A stretch of 64,000 nt of DNA from positions 67,352 to 131,351 of the forward strand of contig JBKGRZ010000008.1 of assembly GCA_046518185.1 (NCBI GenBank), given 5' to 3'. Made by a program: the position numbers and the translations under genes. This DNA is from Scandinavium vulneris_A (lineage in GTDB: Bacteria; Pseudomonadota; Gammaproteobacteria; Enterobacterales; Enterobacteriaceae). The first letter of the stretch is position 1. Each line of letters opens with the position of its first letter. Positions 51,378-60,939 of the stretch are shown one piece after another. The notes under the pieces were generated by a model that saw only the letters and a program-made list of their open reading frames with translations, made no database searches and was not told the origin of the DNA.

Positions 51378-53009
51378 TCAATAATCGTCGCGGTCATCAT
51401 CTTCATCCGGCTGCTCCATGACGCTGTAGGCCACGGCGCAGAACAGCGAGTTCAAACGTTTCATGTCGCCGAGCAGCCCCAGGTGCAGTGAACTGGTTTC
51501 GATACTTTGCACGTTTTGCTGATGCAGCCTGTCGACGTGAGCGTGCGAAAAGCGTCGGTTCATGATGCGGAAACGGTGCTTGTTACGACGCAGACGGCGG
51601 GCGCTGTCGAGGTCACCGGAGAAAAATACCGACATCGCCAGCTGTAGGTTACTGAGCAGTTGATCGTACAACGCATCCAACTCTTTCAGCCCTTCCAGTG
51701 AAAACGCCCGGCGCGCGGCCAGCGATTTGTCGGCAATTTCACTGCCCATGCGTTCGATAATGTCGGAGGCCTGCTCAAGGTTAAGTGACATCTCGATGAT
51801 TTCCGCCCAGCGACGTGACTCCTCCTCCGCCAGTTCATCTTTTGGCATTCGCGCCAGATACAGCTTGATGGCGGTATACAACACGTTGACGTCATCGGCG
51901 ATTTTGCGCAGCTCTTTATCTTCGCGCGGCTCACCGTGGATAACCTTGTGCAGGCCGGTCATCATGTTTTCCATCGCATCACCAATGCGCAGCGTTTCGC
52001 GGGCGGCGTTGGCCAGCGCCAGGGTCGGCGTATCCAGTGCGGTCGGATCGAGATGTTTCGGTTTAAGTCGGGCATCCAGCTCCGGCACCTCCACAATAAT
52101 ACGCTTGCAGAAGCGGGCCATCGGCTCAGCGAACGGCACCATCGCCAGACAGCGGAGCAGGTTGTAGAACACGTGGAAATAGATAACCAGTTCAGATTTC
52201 GCCACCGGCAGACGGGCCATTACGTCGGCCAGGATATGCACAAACGGCAGCACGATTAAACTGCCCACCAGCTTGAACAGCAGACTGCCGAGCGCTACCC
52301 GACGGGCGGCAGCATTGGCGGTGCTGTTGTTGAGCATCGCCAGCAGGCCGGATCCCAGGTTGGCACCGATAACCAGACACAGCGCTACCGGGAAGGAAAT
52401 CACGCCGGTCGCCGTTAAGGTCGCGGTCAGCAGTACGGCGGCCAGGCTTGAGTAGGTGATAACGGCAAACAGCGCGCCGATCAGCGCATCGAGCATGATG
52501 TCGCCGGTCAGCGAGGCGAAAATGACCTGCACGCCATTGGCTTGCGTTATCGGATGGACGGCCTGAACAATCAGCTCCAGCGCCAGTAGGATCAGGCCGA
52601 GGCCAATCCCCACGCGCCCTAACTGTCCGGCTCGCGTTTGCTTACGTCCGAGGAAGAAAATCACCCCGACAAAAATCAGCAGCGGTGAAAGCCAGGAGAG
52701 ATCGAAGGTCAGCACGCGCGCCATCAGCGCGGTACCGACATCTGCGCCGAGCACGATGACCAACGCAGGCGTCAGCGCCACTAAGTCTTGCGCGACGAAG
52801 GAGGTGACCAGCATGGTGGTGGCATTACTGCTCTGCACCAGCGCGGTCACGCCAATGCCCGCACAGAAGGCGAGCGGTTTCTTTTCAACGCTGCGGCTGA
52901 GTACGGTGCGCAAGCGTGCGCCGAAAACACGCATTACGCCGGTACGTACGATGTGTGTGCCCCAGACCAGGAGCGCCACGGCGGAAAGCAGATGTAACAA
53001 AGTCAGCAC
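51378..53009 (-). CDS. yjbB: YjbB, Na+/phosphate symporter-family protein
   Basis: 543 aa, the E. coli length. The N-terminal ~300 residues contain two inverted NptA-type repeats (GIGVTALVQSSNATTMLVTS and GALFAVITYSSLAAVLLTAT, each with the QSS-like motif). The C-terminal ~200 residues are PhoU-like helices. In E. coli overexpression points to phosphate export. It ends 57 bp from rluF on the same strand. Confidence 0.93.
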   Translation of the reverse strand: MLTLLHLLSAVALLVWGTHIVRTGVMRVFGARLRTVLSRSVEKKPLAFCAGIGVTALVQSSNATTMLVTSFVAQDLVALTPALVIVLGADVGTALMARVLTFDLSWLSPLLIFVGVIFFLGRKQTRAGQLGRVGIGLGLILLALELIVQAVHPITQANGVQVIFASLTGDIMLDALIGALFAVITYSSLAAVLLTATLTATGVISFPVALCLVIGANLGSGLLAMLNNSTANAAARRVALGSLLFKLVGSLIVLPFVHILADVMARLPVAKSELVIYFHVFYNLLRCLAMVPFAEPMARFCKRIIVEVPELDARLKPKHLDPTALDTPTLALANAARETLRIGDAMENMMTGLHKVIHGEPREDKELRKIADDVNVLYTAIKLYLARMPKDELAEEESRRWAEIIEMSLNLEQASDIIERMGSEIADKSLAARRAFSLEGLKELDALYDQLLSNLQLAMSVFFSGDLDSARRLRRNKHRFRIMNRRFSHAHVDRLHQQNVQSIETSSLHLGLLGDMKRLNSLFCAVAYSVMEQPDEDDDRDDY

Positions 53010-53099
53010 AGGTTTGTTATCTCCTTATCGTTATACGTTTTTACGGGACAGGTGTCCTCACCCACTTTCAGTATAAGGGTTTCGCTTCAATAAAGAGAC

Positions 53100-53120
53100 A
53101 AGGCACCCTCAGGGTGCCTC
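53100..53120 (-). terminator. Probable metH terminator
   Basis: AGGCACCC-TCA-GGGTGCCT, perfect 8-bp stem, 35 bp past the metH stop. On the minus strand TGTCTCTTTATT follows, an imperfect U-tract. Confidence 0.6.
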
Positions 53121-53153
53121 GTTTGTTGTAAGGAAAGATGACAGTTTTATGAA

Positions 53154-56100
53154 TCAGTCGGCGTCATAGCCCAGGTTCGGGGCCAGCCAGCGCTCGGCTT
53201 CTGCGACACTCATGCCTTTACGTAAAGCGTAGTCCTCAACCTGATCGCGCTGGATTTGCGCCACGGCATAGTACTTGCTGTCCGGATGACTGAAGTACCA
53301 GCCGGAGACTGAGGCTCCAGGCCACATGGCGTACGATTCGGTGAGTTTCATACCGGTGTGAGTTTCGGTGTCCAGCAGCTGCCAGATGGTCGCTTTTTCA
53401 GTGTGCTCCGGGCACGCCGGATAACCCGGTGCCGGGCGAATCCCCTGGTAGTTCTCGCGAATGAGTTCCTCATTGCTGAGGTTTTCATTGGCCGCATAAC
53501 CCCAGTACACCTTACGCACCCGCTCGTGCAGATATTCAGCGAAGGCTTCCGCCAGACGGTCGGCAATCGCTTTGATCATAATCTTGTTGTAGTCGTCGTG
53601 CTGCGCGTCGAACGCCTCCGCCAGCGCGTCTTCCTCCAGCCCACCGGTAACCGCGAACGCGCCAATATAATCCGCTTTTCCGGACAGTTTCGGTGCCACA
53701 AAATCAGACAGACAGTAGTTAGCGAAGCCGACTTTTTCGGTCTGCTGGCGCAGATGACGGCTGACCGCCTGTACATGCGTGCGGGTTTCATCGCGATAGA
53801 TTTCGATGTCGTCGCCAACGCGGTTGGCCGGGAACAGCCCCACGACCCCACGCGGATTAAGCGATTTTTCCGCACTGAGTTTATCGAGCATCTCGTTGGC
53901 ATCGGCAAACAGGCGTTTGGCCTCTTCCCCCACCACCTCATCTTCGAGGATGCGCGGATATTTGCCTGCCAGCGACCAGGTCATGAAGAACGGCGTCCAG
54001 TCGATGTAGTTGCGCAGCGTTTCGATGCTGGCCGTGACTGCCTGTACGCCGAGACGATGCGCTACCGGCGGCGTGTAGCTGGCCCAGTCGAAGGCCAGAT
54101 CGTTGTCGCGCGCCGCCTGCAATGACACCGGCGGCGTGCGCGGTTTTTTACGCGCGTGCTGGATGCGTACCGTTTCATATTCCTGACGGGTGCGGGCGAT
54201 AAAATCATCGCGCTGGGTCGCGGAAAGCAACGCCGACACCACGCCCACGGTGCGCGAGGCGTTCTGCACATACACCGTCGGACCGCTGTAGTTCTGCTCG
54301 ATTTTCACCGCCGTGTGCGCTTTCGAGGTCGTTGCGCCACCTATCAGCAGCGGAATGGTGAAGCCCTGGCGTTCCATCTCTTTCGCCACGTTAACCATTT
54401 CGTCGAGCGACGGAGTGATCAACCCGGACAGGCCAATCAGGTCGGCATTCACTTCACGCGCGGTTTTGAGGATTTTGTCGGTTGGCACCATCACGCCAAG
54501 ATCGATAATCTCGTAGTTGTTGCACTGCAGCACCACGCCAACGATATTTTTACCGATGTCATGCACGTCGCCCTTGACGGTAGCGATGACCATTTTGCCG
54601 TTGGTCGACCCTTTCTCTTTGCTGGCTTCGATGTACGGTTCCAGATAAGCCACCGCCTGCTTCATCACGCGGGCCGATTTCACCACCTGCGGCAGGAACA
54701 TTTTGCCCTCGCCGAACAGGTCGCCGACCACATTCATGCCGTCCATCAACGGACCTTCGATAACCTCAATCGGACGCGCCGCCTGCTGGCGGGCTTCTTC
54801 AGTATCGAGTTCGATAAATTCGGTGATGCCTTTCACCAGCGAATATTCGAGGCGCTTTCTCACATCCCAGCTGCGCCATTCGGCCAGTTGGGTGTTAACG
54901 GCGTCATCAGATTTGCTCCCCCGGTATTTTTCAGCCAGGTCCAGCAGACGCTCGGTGCTGTCATCGCGACGGTTGAGGATGACATCCTCCACCGCATCGC
55001 GCAGTTCGGCGGGCAAGTCGTCGTAAATAGCCAGCTGTCCGGCGTTGACGATCCCCATGTCCATTCCATTTCGGATGGCGTAGTAGAGGAATACCGCGTG
55101 TATGGCTTCACGCACCGGGTCGTTACCACGGAACGAGAACGACACGTTGGAGACCCCACCGGAAATCAGCGCGTGCGGCAGCTCGCGTTTGATGTCCTCA
55201 CAGGCGCCGATGAAGTCCTGCGCATAGTTGTTGTGCTCTTCGATGCCGGTGGCTACGGCGAAAATGTTGGGGTCGAAAATGATGTCTTCCGGTGGGAAGC
55301 CCACCTCTTCGGTGAGGATCTTATAGGCGCGACGGCAAATTTCGATTTTACGCGCGCGGGTGTCGGCCTGGCCCACTTCATCAAATGCCATGACCACAAC
55401 GGCGGCACCGTAGCGACGGACTTTTTTGGCATGATGGATGAAGGCCTCGACGCCCTCTTTCATCGAGATGGAGTTCACGATGCCTTTGCCCTGAATGCAC
55501 TTCAGGCCTTTCTCGATAACGTCCCATTTCGAGGAGTCAATCATGATAGGTACCCGGGCAATATCGGGCTCACCGGCAATCAGGTTCAGGAAACGCACCA
55601 TCGCCGCTTCGGCGTCGAGCATCCCTTCGTCCATGTTGATGTCGATGATTTGCGCGCCGCTTTCCACCTGCTGAAGGGCCACTTCCAGCGCTTCGGCGTA
55701 TTTCTCTTCTTTGATCAGGCGTTTGAATTTGGCGGAACCGGTGACGTTAGTCCGTTCGCCGACGTTCACAAACAGGCTCTCGGCACCGATATTCAATGGC
55801 TCAAGGCCCGCCAGACGACAGGCGACGGGCAGTTCAGGCAGTTGGCGAGGCGTAAGGCCTTCCACCGCACGGCTCATCGCGGCGATGTGTTCCGGCGTGG
55901 TGCCACAGCAGCCACCGACGATATTCAGGAAGCCTGACTCTGCCCATTCGCGAATTTGCGCCGCCATGGTATCGGCATCGAGATCGTATTCACCAAAGGC
56001 ATTCGGCAGCCCGGCGTTCGGGTGCGCGGTGACGTAGCATTCGGCGATGCGCGACAGCTCCTGCACGTACTGACGCAGCTCATCAGGCCCTAATGCACAG

Positions 56101-56837
56101 TTCAGACCAAACGACAGCGCATCGGCGTGGCGCAGCGAGTTATAAAATGCTTCGGTGGTTTGCCCGGACAACGTGCGGCCCGAGGCATCGGTAATGGTGC
56201 CAGAAATCATCACCGGCAGGTCGACGCCCAGCGCTTCCATCTCTTCTTTCACCGCGTAGATGGCCGCTTTGGCGTTGAGCGTGTCGAAGACGGTTTCGAT
56301 AAGGATCAGGTCGGAGCCGCCTTCCACCAGCGCTTTGGTCGATTCACGATAGGCAGCCACCAGCTGATCGAAGGTCACGTTACGAAATGCCGGATCGTTG
56401 ACGTCAGGGGAAATTGAAGCCGTGCGGTTAGTCGGACCGAGTACCCCGGCAACGTAGCGTGGTTTGTGCGGTGTGCGAGCGGTCCATTCGTCGGCGCAGG
56501 CTCGGGCCAGTTTCGCCGCCACGAAGTTAATTTCCGCCGACAGCGATTCCATCTGGTAGTCAGCCATGGCAATCGTCGTCGAGTTAAAGGTGTTGGTCTC
56601 GACGATGTCTGCCCCGGCCTCGAAATAGGCGTTGTGGATGGCGGCAATCACCTCTGGTTTGCTCAGCACCAACAGGTCGTTGTTGCCCTTGAGATCGCAG
56701 GGCCAGTCAGCGAAGCGTTCGCCACGGTAGTCTTCTTCGTTCAGGCGATAGCTCTGGATCATGGTGCCCATGCCCCCGTCCAGAACCAGGATTCGGTCTT
56801 TTAATTGCTGCTTTAGCTGTTCAACGATGGTGCTCAC
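53154..56837 (-). CDS. metH: Cobalamin-dependent methionine synthase MetH
   Basis: 1227 aa from a GTG start at 56837, exactly the E. coli length; CGGGAGTCC lies upstream. Four modules are seen in order: the homocysteine domain with zinc-binding cysteines (GLNCALGP and GGCCGTTPEH), the methyltetrahydrofolate barrel (NVGERTNVTGSAKFKRL), the cobalamin domain with DVHDIGKNIVG that supplies the lower-ligand His, and the AdoMet reactivation domain (RPAPGYPACPEHTEKATIW). It makes methionine from homocysteine in the cytoplasm. It is divergent from iclR. A MetR-like site stands 80-92 bp upstream. Confidence 0.98.
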   Translation of the reverse strand: MSTIVEQLKQQLKDRILVLDGGMGTMIQSYRLNEEDYRGERFADWPCDLKGNNDLLVLSKPEVIAAIHNAYFEAGADIVETNTFNSTTIAMADYQMESLSAEINFVAAKLARACADEWTARTPHKPRYVAGVLGPTNRTASISPDVNDPAFRNVTFDQLVAAYRESTKALVEGGSDLILIETVFDTLNAKAAIYAVKEEMEALGVDLPVMISGTITDASGRTLSGQTTEAFYNSLRHADALSFGLNCALGPDELRQYVQELSRIAECYVTAHPNAGLPNAFGEYDLDADTMAAQIREWAESGFLNIVGGCCGTTPEHIAAMSRAVEGLTPRQLPELPVACRLAGLEPLNIGAESLFVNVGERTNVTGSAKFKRLIKEEKYAEALEVALQQVESGAQIIDINMDEGMLDAEAAMVRFLNLIAGEPDIARVPIMIDSSKWDVIEKGLKCIQGKGIVNSISMKEGVEAFIHHAKKVRRYGAAVVVMAFDEVGQADTRARKIEICRRAYKILTEEVGFPPEDIIFDPNIFAVATGIEEHNNYAQDFIGACEDIKRELPHALISGGVSNVSFSFRGNDPVREAIHAVFLYYAIRNGMDMGIVNAGQLAIYDDLPAELRDAVEDVILNRRDDSTERLLDLAEKYRGSKSDDAVNTQLAEWRSWDVRKRLEYSLVKGITEFIELDTEEARQQAARPIEVIEGPLMDGMNVVGDLFGEGKMFLPQVVKSARVMKQAVAYLEPYIEASKEKGSTNGKMVIATVKGDVHDIGKNIVGVVLQCNNYEIIDLGVMVPTDKILKTAREVNADLIGLSGLITPSLDEMVNVAKEMERQGFTIPLLIGGATTSKAHTAVKIEQNYSGPTVYVQNASRTVGVVSALLSATQRDDFIARTRQEYETVRIQHARKKPRTPPVSLQAARDNDLAFDWASYTPPVAHRLGVQAVTASIETLRNYIDWTPFFMTWSLAGKYPRILEDEVVGEEAKRLFADANEMLDKLSAEKSLNPRGVVGLFPANRVGDDIEIYRDETRTHVQAVSRHLRQQTEKVGFANYCLSDFVAPKLSGKADYIGAFAVTGGLEEDALAEAFDAQHDDYNKIMIKAIADRLAEAFAEYLHERVRKVYWGYAANENLSNEELIRENYQGIRPAPGYPACPEHTEKATIWQLLDTETHTGMKLTESYAMWPGASVSGWYFSHPDSKYYAVAQIQRDQVEDYALRKGMSVAEAERWLAPNLGYDAD

Positions 56838-56916
56838 GCGGACTCCCGACAACGCTCTAATCAACAAGCCATAGTGGCATAATCAACCAGCGCGGAAAAG
56901 AGAGCCACACGGAACA

Positions 56917-56929
56917 TGAGAGATGTTCA
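56917..56929. promoter_or_regulatory. Candidate MetR site upstream of metH
   Basis: TGAGAGATGTTCA on the plus strand equals TGAA-N5-CTCA on the minus strand, one mismatch from the MetR consensus TGAA-N5-TTCA. It sits within a GAACAT-N5-ATGTTC inverted repeat at 56912-56928. MetR activates metH in E. coli; the site here is inferred. Confidence 0.4.
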
Positions 56930-56981
56930 CTACCACTGCTCCGATCAGTTCTGATAACGGTTGCATTATAATCAAATAAAA

Positions 56982-56996
56982 CGAAAATGATTTCCA
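56982..56996. promoter_or_regulatory. IclR operator at the iclR promoter
   Basis: CGAAAATGATTTCCA matches 12 of the 14 fixed bases of TGGAAATNATTTCCA, the IclR site I recall. It lies 24-38 bp upstream of the iclR start, where autorepression is expected. It also covers an upstream in-frame ATG at 56987, which argues for the later start. Confidence 0.7.
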
Positions 56997-57019
56997 CGAT
57001 ACAGAAAATGGAGACTGTC

Positions 57020-57856
57020 ATGGTTGCACCTGTTCCCGCGAAACGCGGTAAAAAACCGCGCGCTGCTGCCACTGCAGCGGCCCCTCAGCCCACCGGCCAG
57101 GTTCAGTCGCTGACCCGCGGTCTCAAATTACTGGAATCAATTGCTGAGTCGCACGGCAGCGTGGCGCTAACCGAACTGGCGCAGCAGGCGGGCCTGCCAA
57201 ATTCCACCACCCATCGCTTACTGACCACCATGCAGCAGCTGGGATTCGTTCGCCAGACCGGGGATTTGGGGCACTGGACGGTAGGGGCACATGCCTTCAT
57301 CGTCGGCAGCAGTTTCTTGCAAAGCCGCAACTTGCTGGCAATTGTTCATCCTATTCTGCGCAAGCTGATGGAAGACTCGGGTGAAACCGTCAATCTGGCG
57401 GTGCTCGATCAGGGCGATCATCAGGCCATCATTATCGACCAGGTACAGTGTACCCAGCTGATGCGCATGTCTGCGCCGATTGGCGGTAAACTGCCGATGC
57501 ATGCCTCCGGTGCGGGTAAGGCGTTTTTATCCCAACTGAATGACGAGCAGGTGAGCGGGTTACTGCATCGCAAAGGTCTGAATGCGTATACCCATGCGAC
57601 GCTGGTGTCGCCGGTGCATCTGAAGGAAGATTTGGCGCAGATCCGCAAGCGCGGCTACTCCTTTGACGACGAAGAGCACGCCCTCGGCCTGCGCTGCGTG
57701 GCGGCCTGCATCTACGATGAGCACCACGAGCCGTTCGCGGCGATCTCCATTTCCGGACCGATTTCCCGGGTGACCGACGATCGGGTAACCGAGCTGGGGG
57801 CGCTGGTGATTAAGGCGGCGAAAGAAGTGACGCTGGCGTTTGGTGGCACACGCTAA
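57020..57856 (+). CDS. iclR: IclR repressor of the glyoxylate bypass
   Basis: 278 aa from ATG 57020 (VAPVPAKRGKKPRAAATAAA follows), chosen because GGAGACTGTC precedes it and because the upstream ATG falls in the operator. The winged helix is VALTELAQQAGLPNSTTHRL; the C-terminal effector domain includes MRMSAPIGGKLPMHASGAGK. It represses aceBAK and itself; glyoxylate and pyruvate modulate it. Its 3' end overlaps the convergent aceK by 47 bp. ArpA, which lies between aceK and iclR in K-12, is absent. Confidence 0.96.
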   Translation: MVAPVPAKRGKKPRAAATAAAPQPTGQVQSLTRGLKLLESIAESHGSVALTELAQQAGLPNSTTHRLLTTMQQLGFVRQTGDLGHWTVGAHAFIVGSSFLQSRNLLAIVHPILRKLMEDSGETVNLAVLDQGDHQAIIIDQVQCTQLMRMSAPIGGKLPMHASGAGKAFLSQLNDEQVSGLLHRKGLNAYTHATLVSPVHLKEDLAQIRKRGYSFDDEEHALGLRCVAACIYDEHHEPFAAISISGPISRVTDDRVTELGALVIKAAKEVTLAFGGTR

Positions 57857-59561
57857 AACGTTGGCGTTTGCGATACGCAAAAACATCTTCCACATGACCA
57901 TCACGGATGCGGCTTTGTAAGCCGCGCCAGTAATCGGCGCGCAGCAGGTCGGCGTGCATCTCCTCAAACAGCGGCCCAATGCGGGCATCAGCGCACAGCC
58001 AGTGGCGAAACTCTTCCGGGAACACATCTCCAGGAGAAACGCTGTACCACGGCTCGCTGGCCAGCTCATCTTCGGGATAACGCGGCGGCGGAATATCGCG
58101 GAAATTCACTTCCGTCATGTAGCAAATTTCATCGTAGTCGTAGAACACCACCCGTCCGTGGCGAGTCACGCCAAAGTTTTTGAACAGCATATCGCCGGGG
58201 AAGATATTGGCCGCCGCCAGTTGGCGAATCGCGTTACCGTACTCTTCCACCGCATCGCGCAACTGCTGACCGCTCACCTGCTCCAGCCAGAGATTCAACG
58301 GCACCATACGCCGTTCGATGTAGAGATGGCTGATGGCAATCCGATCACCGAGATCGGTAATTTTCTGCGGCACTTCCTGCCACAGCAAAGCGAGTAACGC
58401 CGGGGAAATCTGCCGCTTTTCGAGGACGAAGTTCTCAAACTCCTGAGTGTCCGCCATTCGGCCCACGCGGTCGTGCTCTTTGACCAGCTGATAGCAGGCA
58501 CGTACATGCGCCTCGCTCATCTCTTTTTGCGGCGCGAAGCGGTCTTTGATCACCTTAAATACCCGGTCGAACCCGGGCAGCGTGAACACCAGCATCACCA
58601 TCCCGCGAATGCCCGGCGCTTCGATAAACTGTTCATCGGCCTGGCGGATATAGGTCAGATATTCCCGGTAGCTTTCCGTTTTGCCGTGCTTCTGGCAGCC
58701 AATTGCCATGTACAGCTCGGCGGTGGTTTTACCCGGTAGAATTTCCCGCAGCCATTCGACTAGCGCCGCGGGTAGCGGGGCATACACCATAAAATAGGAA
58801 CGGGCGAAGCCAAAAACGATGCTGGCCTCGGCGCTGGTGGTCAGGCAGGTATCGACGAACAACTCACCTTCATCGCTGCGGTGAATCGGCAGGAGCAATG
58901 GCACCACACCCTGCGGAGTATTCAGTTTGGCAACCAGCCAGGCGGCTTTATTGCGATAAAACAATTCGTTAGCGACCTGCAGGTGCGATTCGCGCAGTAC
59001 CTCGCCGCCGAACGTGTCAGTCAGATGCGCCAGGATATAGCCCACGTCGCGCGCTTTGTCCTGCCACGGCAGACGCAGCGGTAGATCGCTGAGCATTCGG
59101 GTAAGCAGCGTTTGCCAACCTTTTTCAGGCCAAAAATCTTTCGCCAGCGGGCGCGGAATGGTGCGAAAGCGGCGCTCTGGCTGAGAGCTGAAAATAAAAA
59201 GCCGCTCGGGAGTCAGCGAGCGGTGGTCAAATAACCGACAATACACAGAGTTAAAAAAGCTTTCGGCAATTTCAAAGCGAGGGTAATCAGGCAACAGAGC
59301 GGTGTAATGCTCTTTCACCCGCAGTAAAAACTCAGCCGCCGGGTTTTTGCCCTCGGTGATGCAGCGCAGCTGTTCCACCACCAGACCGACGTGATGATCG
59401 TAAAGATGGATGCGCTGCTTCATCGCCAGCTGAACCGCATGCCAGTCTGCTTGCTCAAAACGCTGCTGCGCCCCGGACGTCACTTCCAGAAAGCGGCCAT
59501 ACTGCGCATCAAAGCCTTGCAGGATGGTTTGGGCGATTAACAATTCGAGACCACGCGTCAT
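57810..59561 (-). CDS. aceK: Isocitrate dehydrogenase kinase/phosphatase AceK
   Basis: 583 aa from ATG 59561 (MTRGLELLIAQTILQGFDAQ), with GGGAGGGG upstream. The C-terminal kinase-like domain has GDMLFKNFGVTRHGRVVFYD with catalytic-loop and metal-binding residues, and FGFARSYFMVYAPLPAAL earlier. It phosphorylates and dephosphorylates isocitrate dehydrogenase to direct isocitrate to the glyoxylate bypass. The last ~15 residues (ending PASLLSPP) are encoded in the overlap with iclR and differ from the E. coli tail as I recall it. The ribosome binding site is in a hairpin stem, which would limit translation. Confidence 0.97.
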   Translation of the reverse strand: MTRGLELLIAQTILQGFDAQYGRFLEVTSGAQQRFEQADWHAVQLAMKQRIHLYDHHVGLVVEQLRCITEGKNPAAEFLLRVKEHYTALLPDYPRFEIAESFFNSVYCRLFDHRSLTPERLFIFSSQPERRFRTIPRPLAKDFWPEKGWQTLLTRMLSDLPLRLPWQDKARDVGYILAHLTDTFGGEVLRESHLQVANELFYRNKAAWLVAKLNTPQGVVPLLLPIHRSDEGELFVDTCLTTSAEASIVFGFARSYFMVYAPLPAALVEWLREILPGKTTAELYMAIGCQKHGKTESYREYLTYIRQADEQFIEAPGIRGMVMLVFTLPGFDRVFKVIKDRFAPQKEMSEAHVRACYQLVKEHDRVGRMADTQEFENFVLEKRQISPALLALLWQEVPQKITDLGDRIAISHLYIERRMVPLNLWLEQVSGQQLRDAVEEYGNAIRQLAAANIFPGDMLFKNFGVTRHGRVVFYDYDEICYMTEVNFRDIPPPRYPEDELASEPWYSVSPGDVFPEEFRHWLCADARIGPLFEEMHADLLRADYWRGLQSRIRDGHVEDVFAYRKRQRFSVCHQTPASLLSPP

Positions 59562-59563
59562 TT

Positions 59564-59595
59564 CCCCTCCCATGCCCTCTCCTTGCCGGGAGGGG
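59564..59595 (-). repeat. Hairpin sequestering the aceK ribosome binding site
   Basis: On the minus strand CCCCTCCC pairs with GGGAGGGG around a 16-nt loop; the second arm is the aceK ribosome binding site, ending 2 nt before its ATG. It lies in the 41-bp aceA–aceK gap and can act both as a stable 3' end for aceBA mRNA and as a translational brake for aceK. Confidence 0.65.
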
Positions 59596-59602
59596 AAAAT
59601 AA

Positions 59603-60907
59603 TCAGAACTGTGATTCTTCCGTTGAGCCGGTCAGTGCGGTAACTGAAGAGGTGCCGCCCTGAATGATGGTCGTGACCTTGTCGAAGTAACCGGTGCCCA
59701 CTTCCTGCTGGTGCGAGGCAAAGGTGTAGCCTTCTTTGGCGGATTCGAATTCCGGCTGCTGCACTTTTTCAACATAGTGACGCATGCCTTCACCCTGCGC
59801 ATACGCATGGGCCAGGTCAAACATGTTGAACCACATGCTATGGATCCCCGCCAGGGTGATGAACTGGTACTTGTAGCCCATCTCCGACAGCTGCTGCTGG
59901 AAGCTGGCGATGGTTTTATCATCCAGATTTTTCTTCCAGTTAAACGATGGCGAACAGTTATAGGCCAGCAGTTTGCCCGGGTATTTCGCATGGATAGCCT
60001 CGGCGAAGCGACGCGCCAGGTCGATGTCCGGCGTAGAGGTTTCGCACCAGACCAAATCAGCATACGGCGCGTAGGCCAGGCCACGGCTGATCGCCTGTTC
60101 GATGCCAGCGTGAGTGCGGTAGAAGCCTTCACTGGTCCGCTCCCCGGTAATAAATTCGCTGTCGTATGGGTCGCAGTCGGAGGTGATTAAATCCGCGGCG
60201 TCGGCATCGGTGCGGGCAATCAGCAGCGTCGGCACGCCCAGAACGTCAGCAGCTAAACGTGCTGCTACCAGCTTCTGAATGGCTTCCTGGGTCGGCACCA
60301 GCACTTTGCCGCCCATGTGACCACATTTCTTCACCGAGGCCAGTTGGTCTTCAAAGTGAACCGCCGCCGCACCCGCTTCAATCATCGACTTCATCAGCTC
60401 AAATGCGTTGAGTACACCGCCAAAACCGGCTTCCGCATCCGCCACGATCGGCAGGAAGTAGTCGATAAAGCGCGGATCGTTGGGCTCAATGCCCGACGCC
60501 CATTGGATCTGATCCGCGCGACGGAAAGTGTTGTTGATCCTGTCCACCACTGACGGCACCGAGTTCGCCGGGTAGAGGGATTGATCCGGGTACATGCTGG
60601 ACGCCAGGTTGGCATCTGCCGCGACCTGCCAGCCGGAGAGATACACTGCTTCGATACCCGCTTTCGCCTGCTGTAACGCCTGACCACCGGTCAGTGCGCC
60701 AAGGCTATTCACATACCCTTTTTTTGATTCGCCATGCAGCAAGCGCCACATTTTCGCCGCCCCACGCTGCGCCAGCGTGCATTCCGGATTCACCGAGCCG
60801 CGTAATTTCACCACCTCTTCCGCGCTGTACGGGCGGCTAATGCCTTCCCAGCGTGGGTTCGTCCATTCCTGTTTTACGTCTTCGATTTGTTGGGTACGGG
60901 TTTTCAT
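59603..60907 (-). CDS. aceA: Isocitrate lyase AceA
   Basis: 434 aa from ATG 60907 (MKTRTQQIEDVKQEW), exactly the E. coli length, with ATGGAGCAT upstream. The active-site signature KKCGHMGGK carries the catalytic Cys; IARTDADAADLITSDCD and NCSPSFNWKKN are further lyase motifs. It splits isocitrate into succinate and glyoxylate. It lies 32 bp after aceB in the aceBAK operon. Confidence 0.99.
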   Translation of the reverse strand: MKTRTQQIEDVKQEWTNPRWEGISRPYSAEEVVKLRGSVNPECTLAQRGAAKMWRLLHGESKKGYVNSLGALTGGQALQQAKAGIEAVYLSGWQVAADANLASSMYPDQSLYPANSVPSVVDRINNTFRRADQIQWASGIEPNDPRFIDYFLPIVADAEAGFGGVLNAFELMKSMIEAGAAAVHFEDQLASVKKCGHMGGKVLVPTQEAIQKLVAARLAADVLGVPTLLIARTDADAADLITSDCDPYDSEFITGERTSEGFYRTHAGIEQAISRGLAYAPYADLVWCETSTPDIDLARRFAEAIHAKYPGKLLAYNCSPSFNWKKNLDDKTIASFQQQLSEMGYKYQFITLAGIHSMWFNMFDLAHAYAQGEGMRHYVEKVQQPEFESAKEGYTFASHQQEVGTGYFDKVTTIIQGGTSSVTALTGSTEESQF

Positions 60908-60939
60908 TGGCAGATGCTCCATTTTTATTATCGGGTGGT

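Noticed and set aside
54156..55937. 593-aa open frame on the plus strand
   Set aside because: Entirely antisense to metH and low-complexity His/Phe/Val rich; a mirror of a well-conserved gene.
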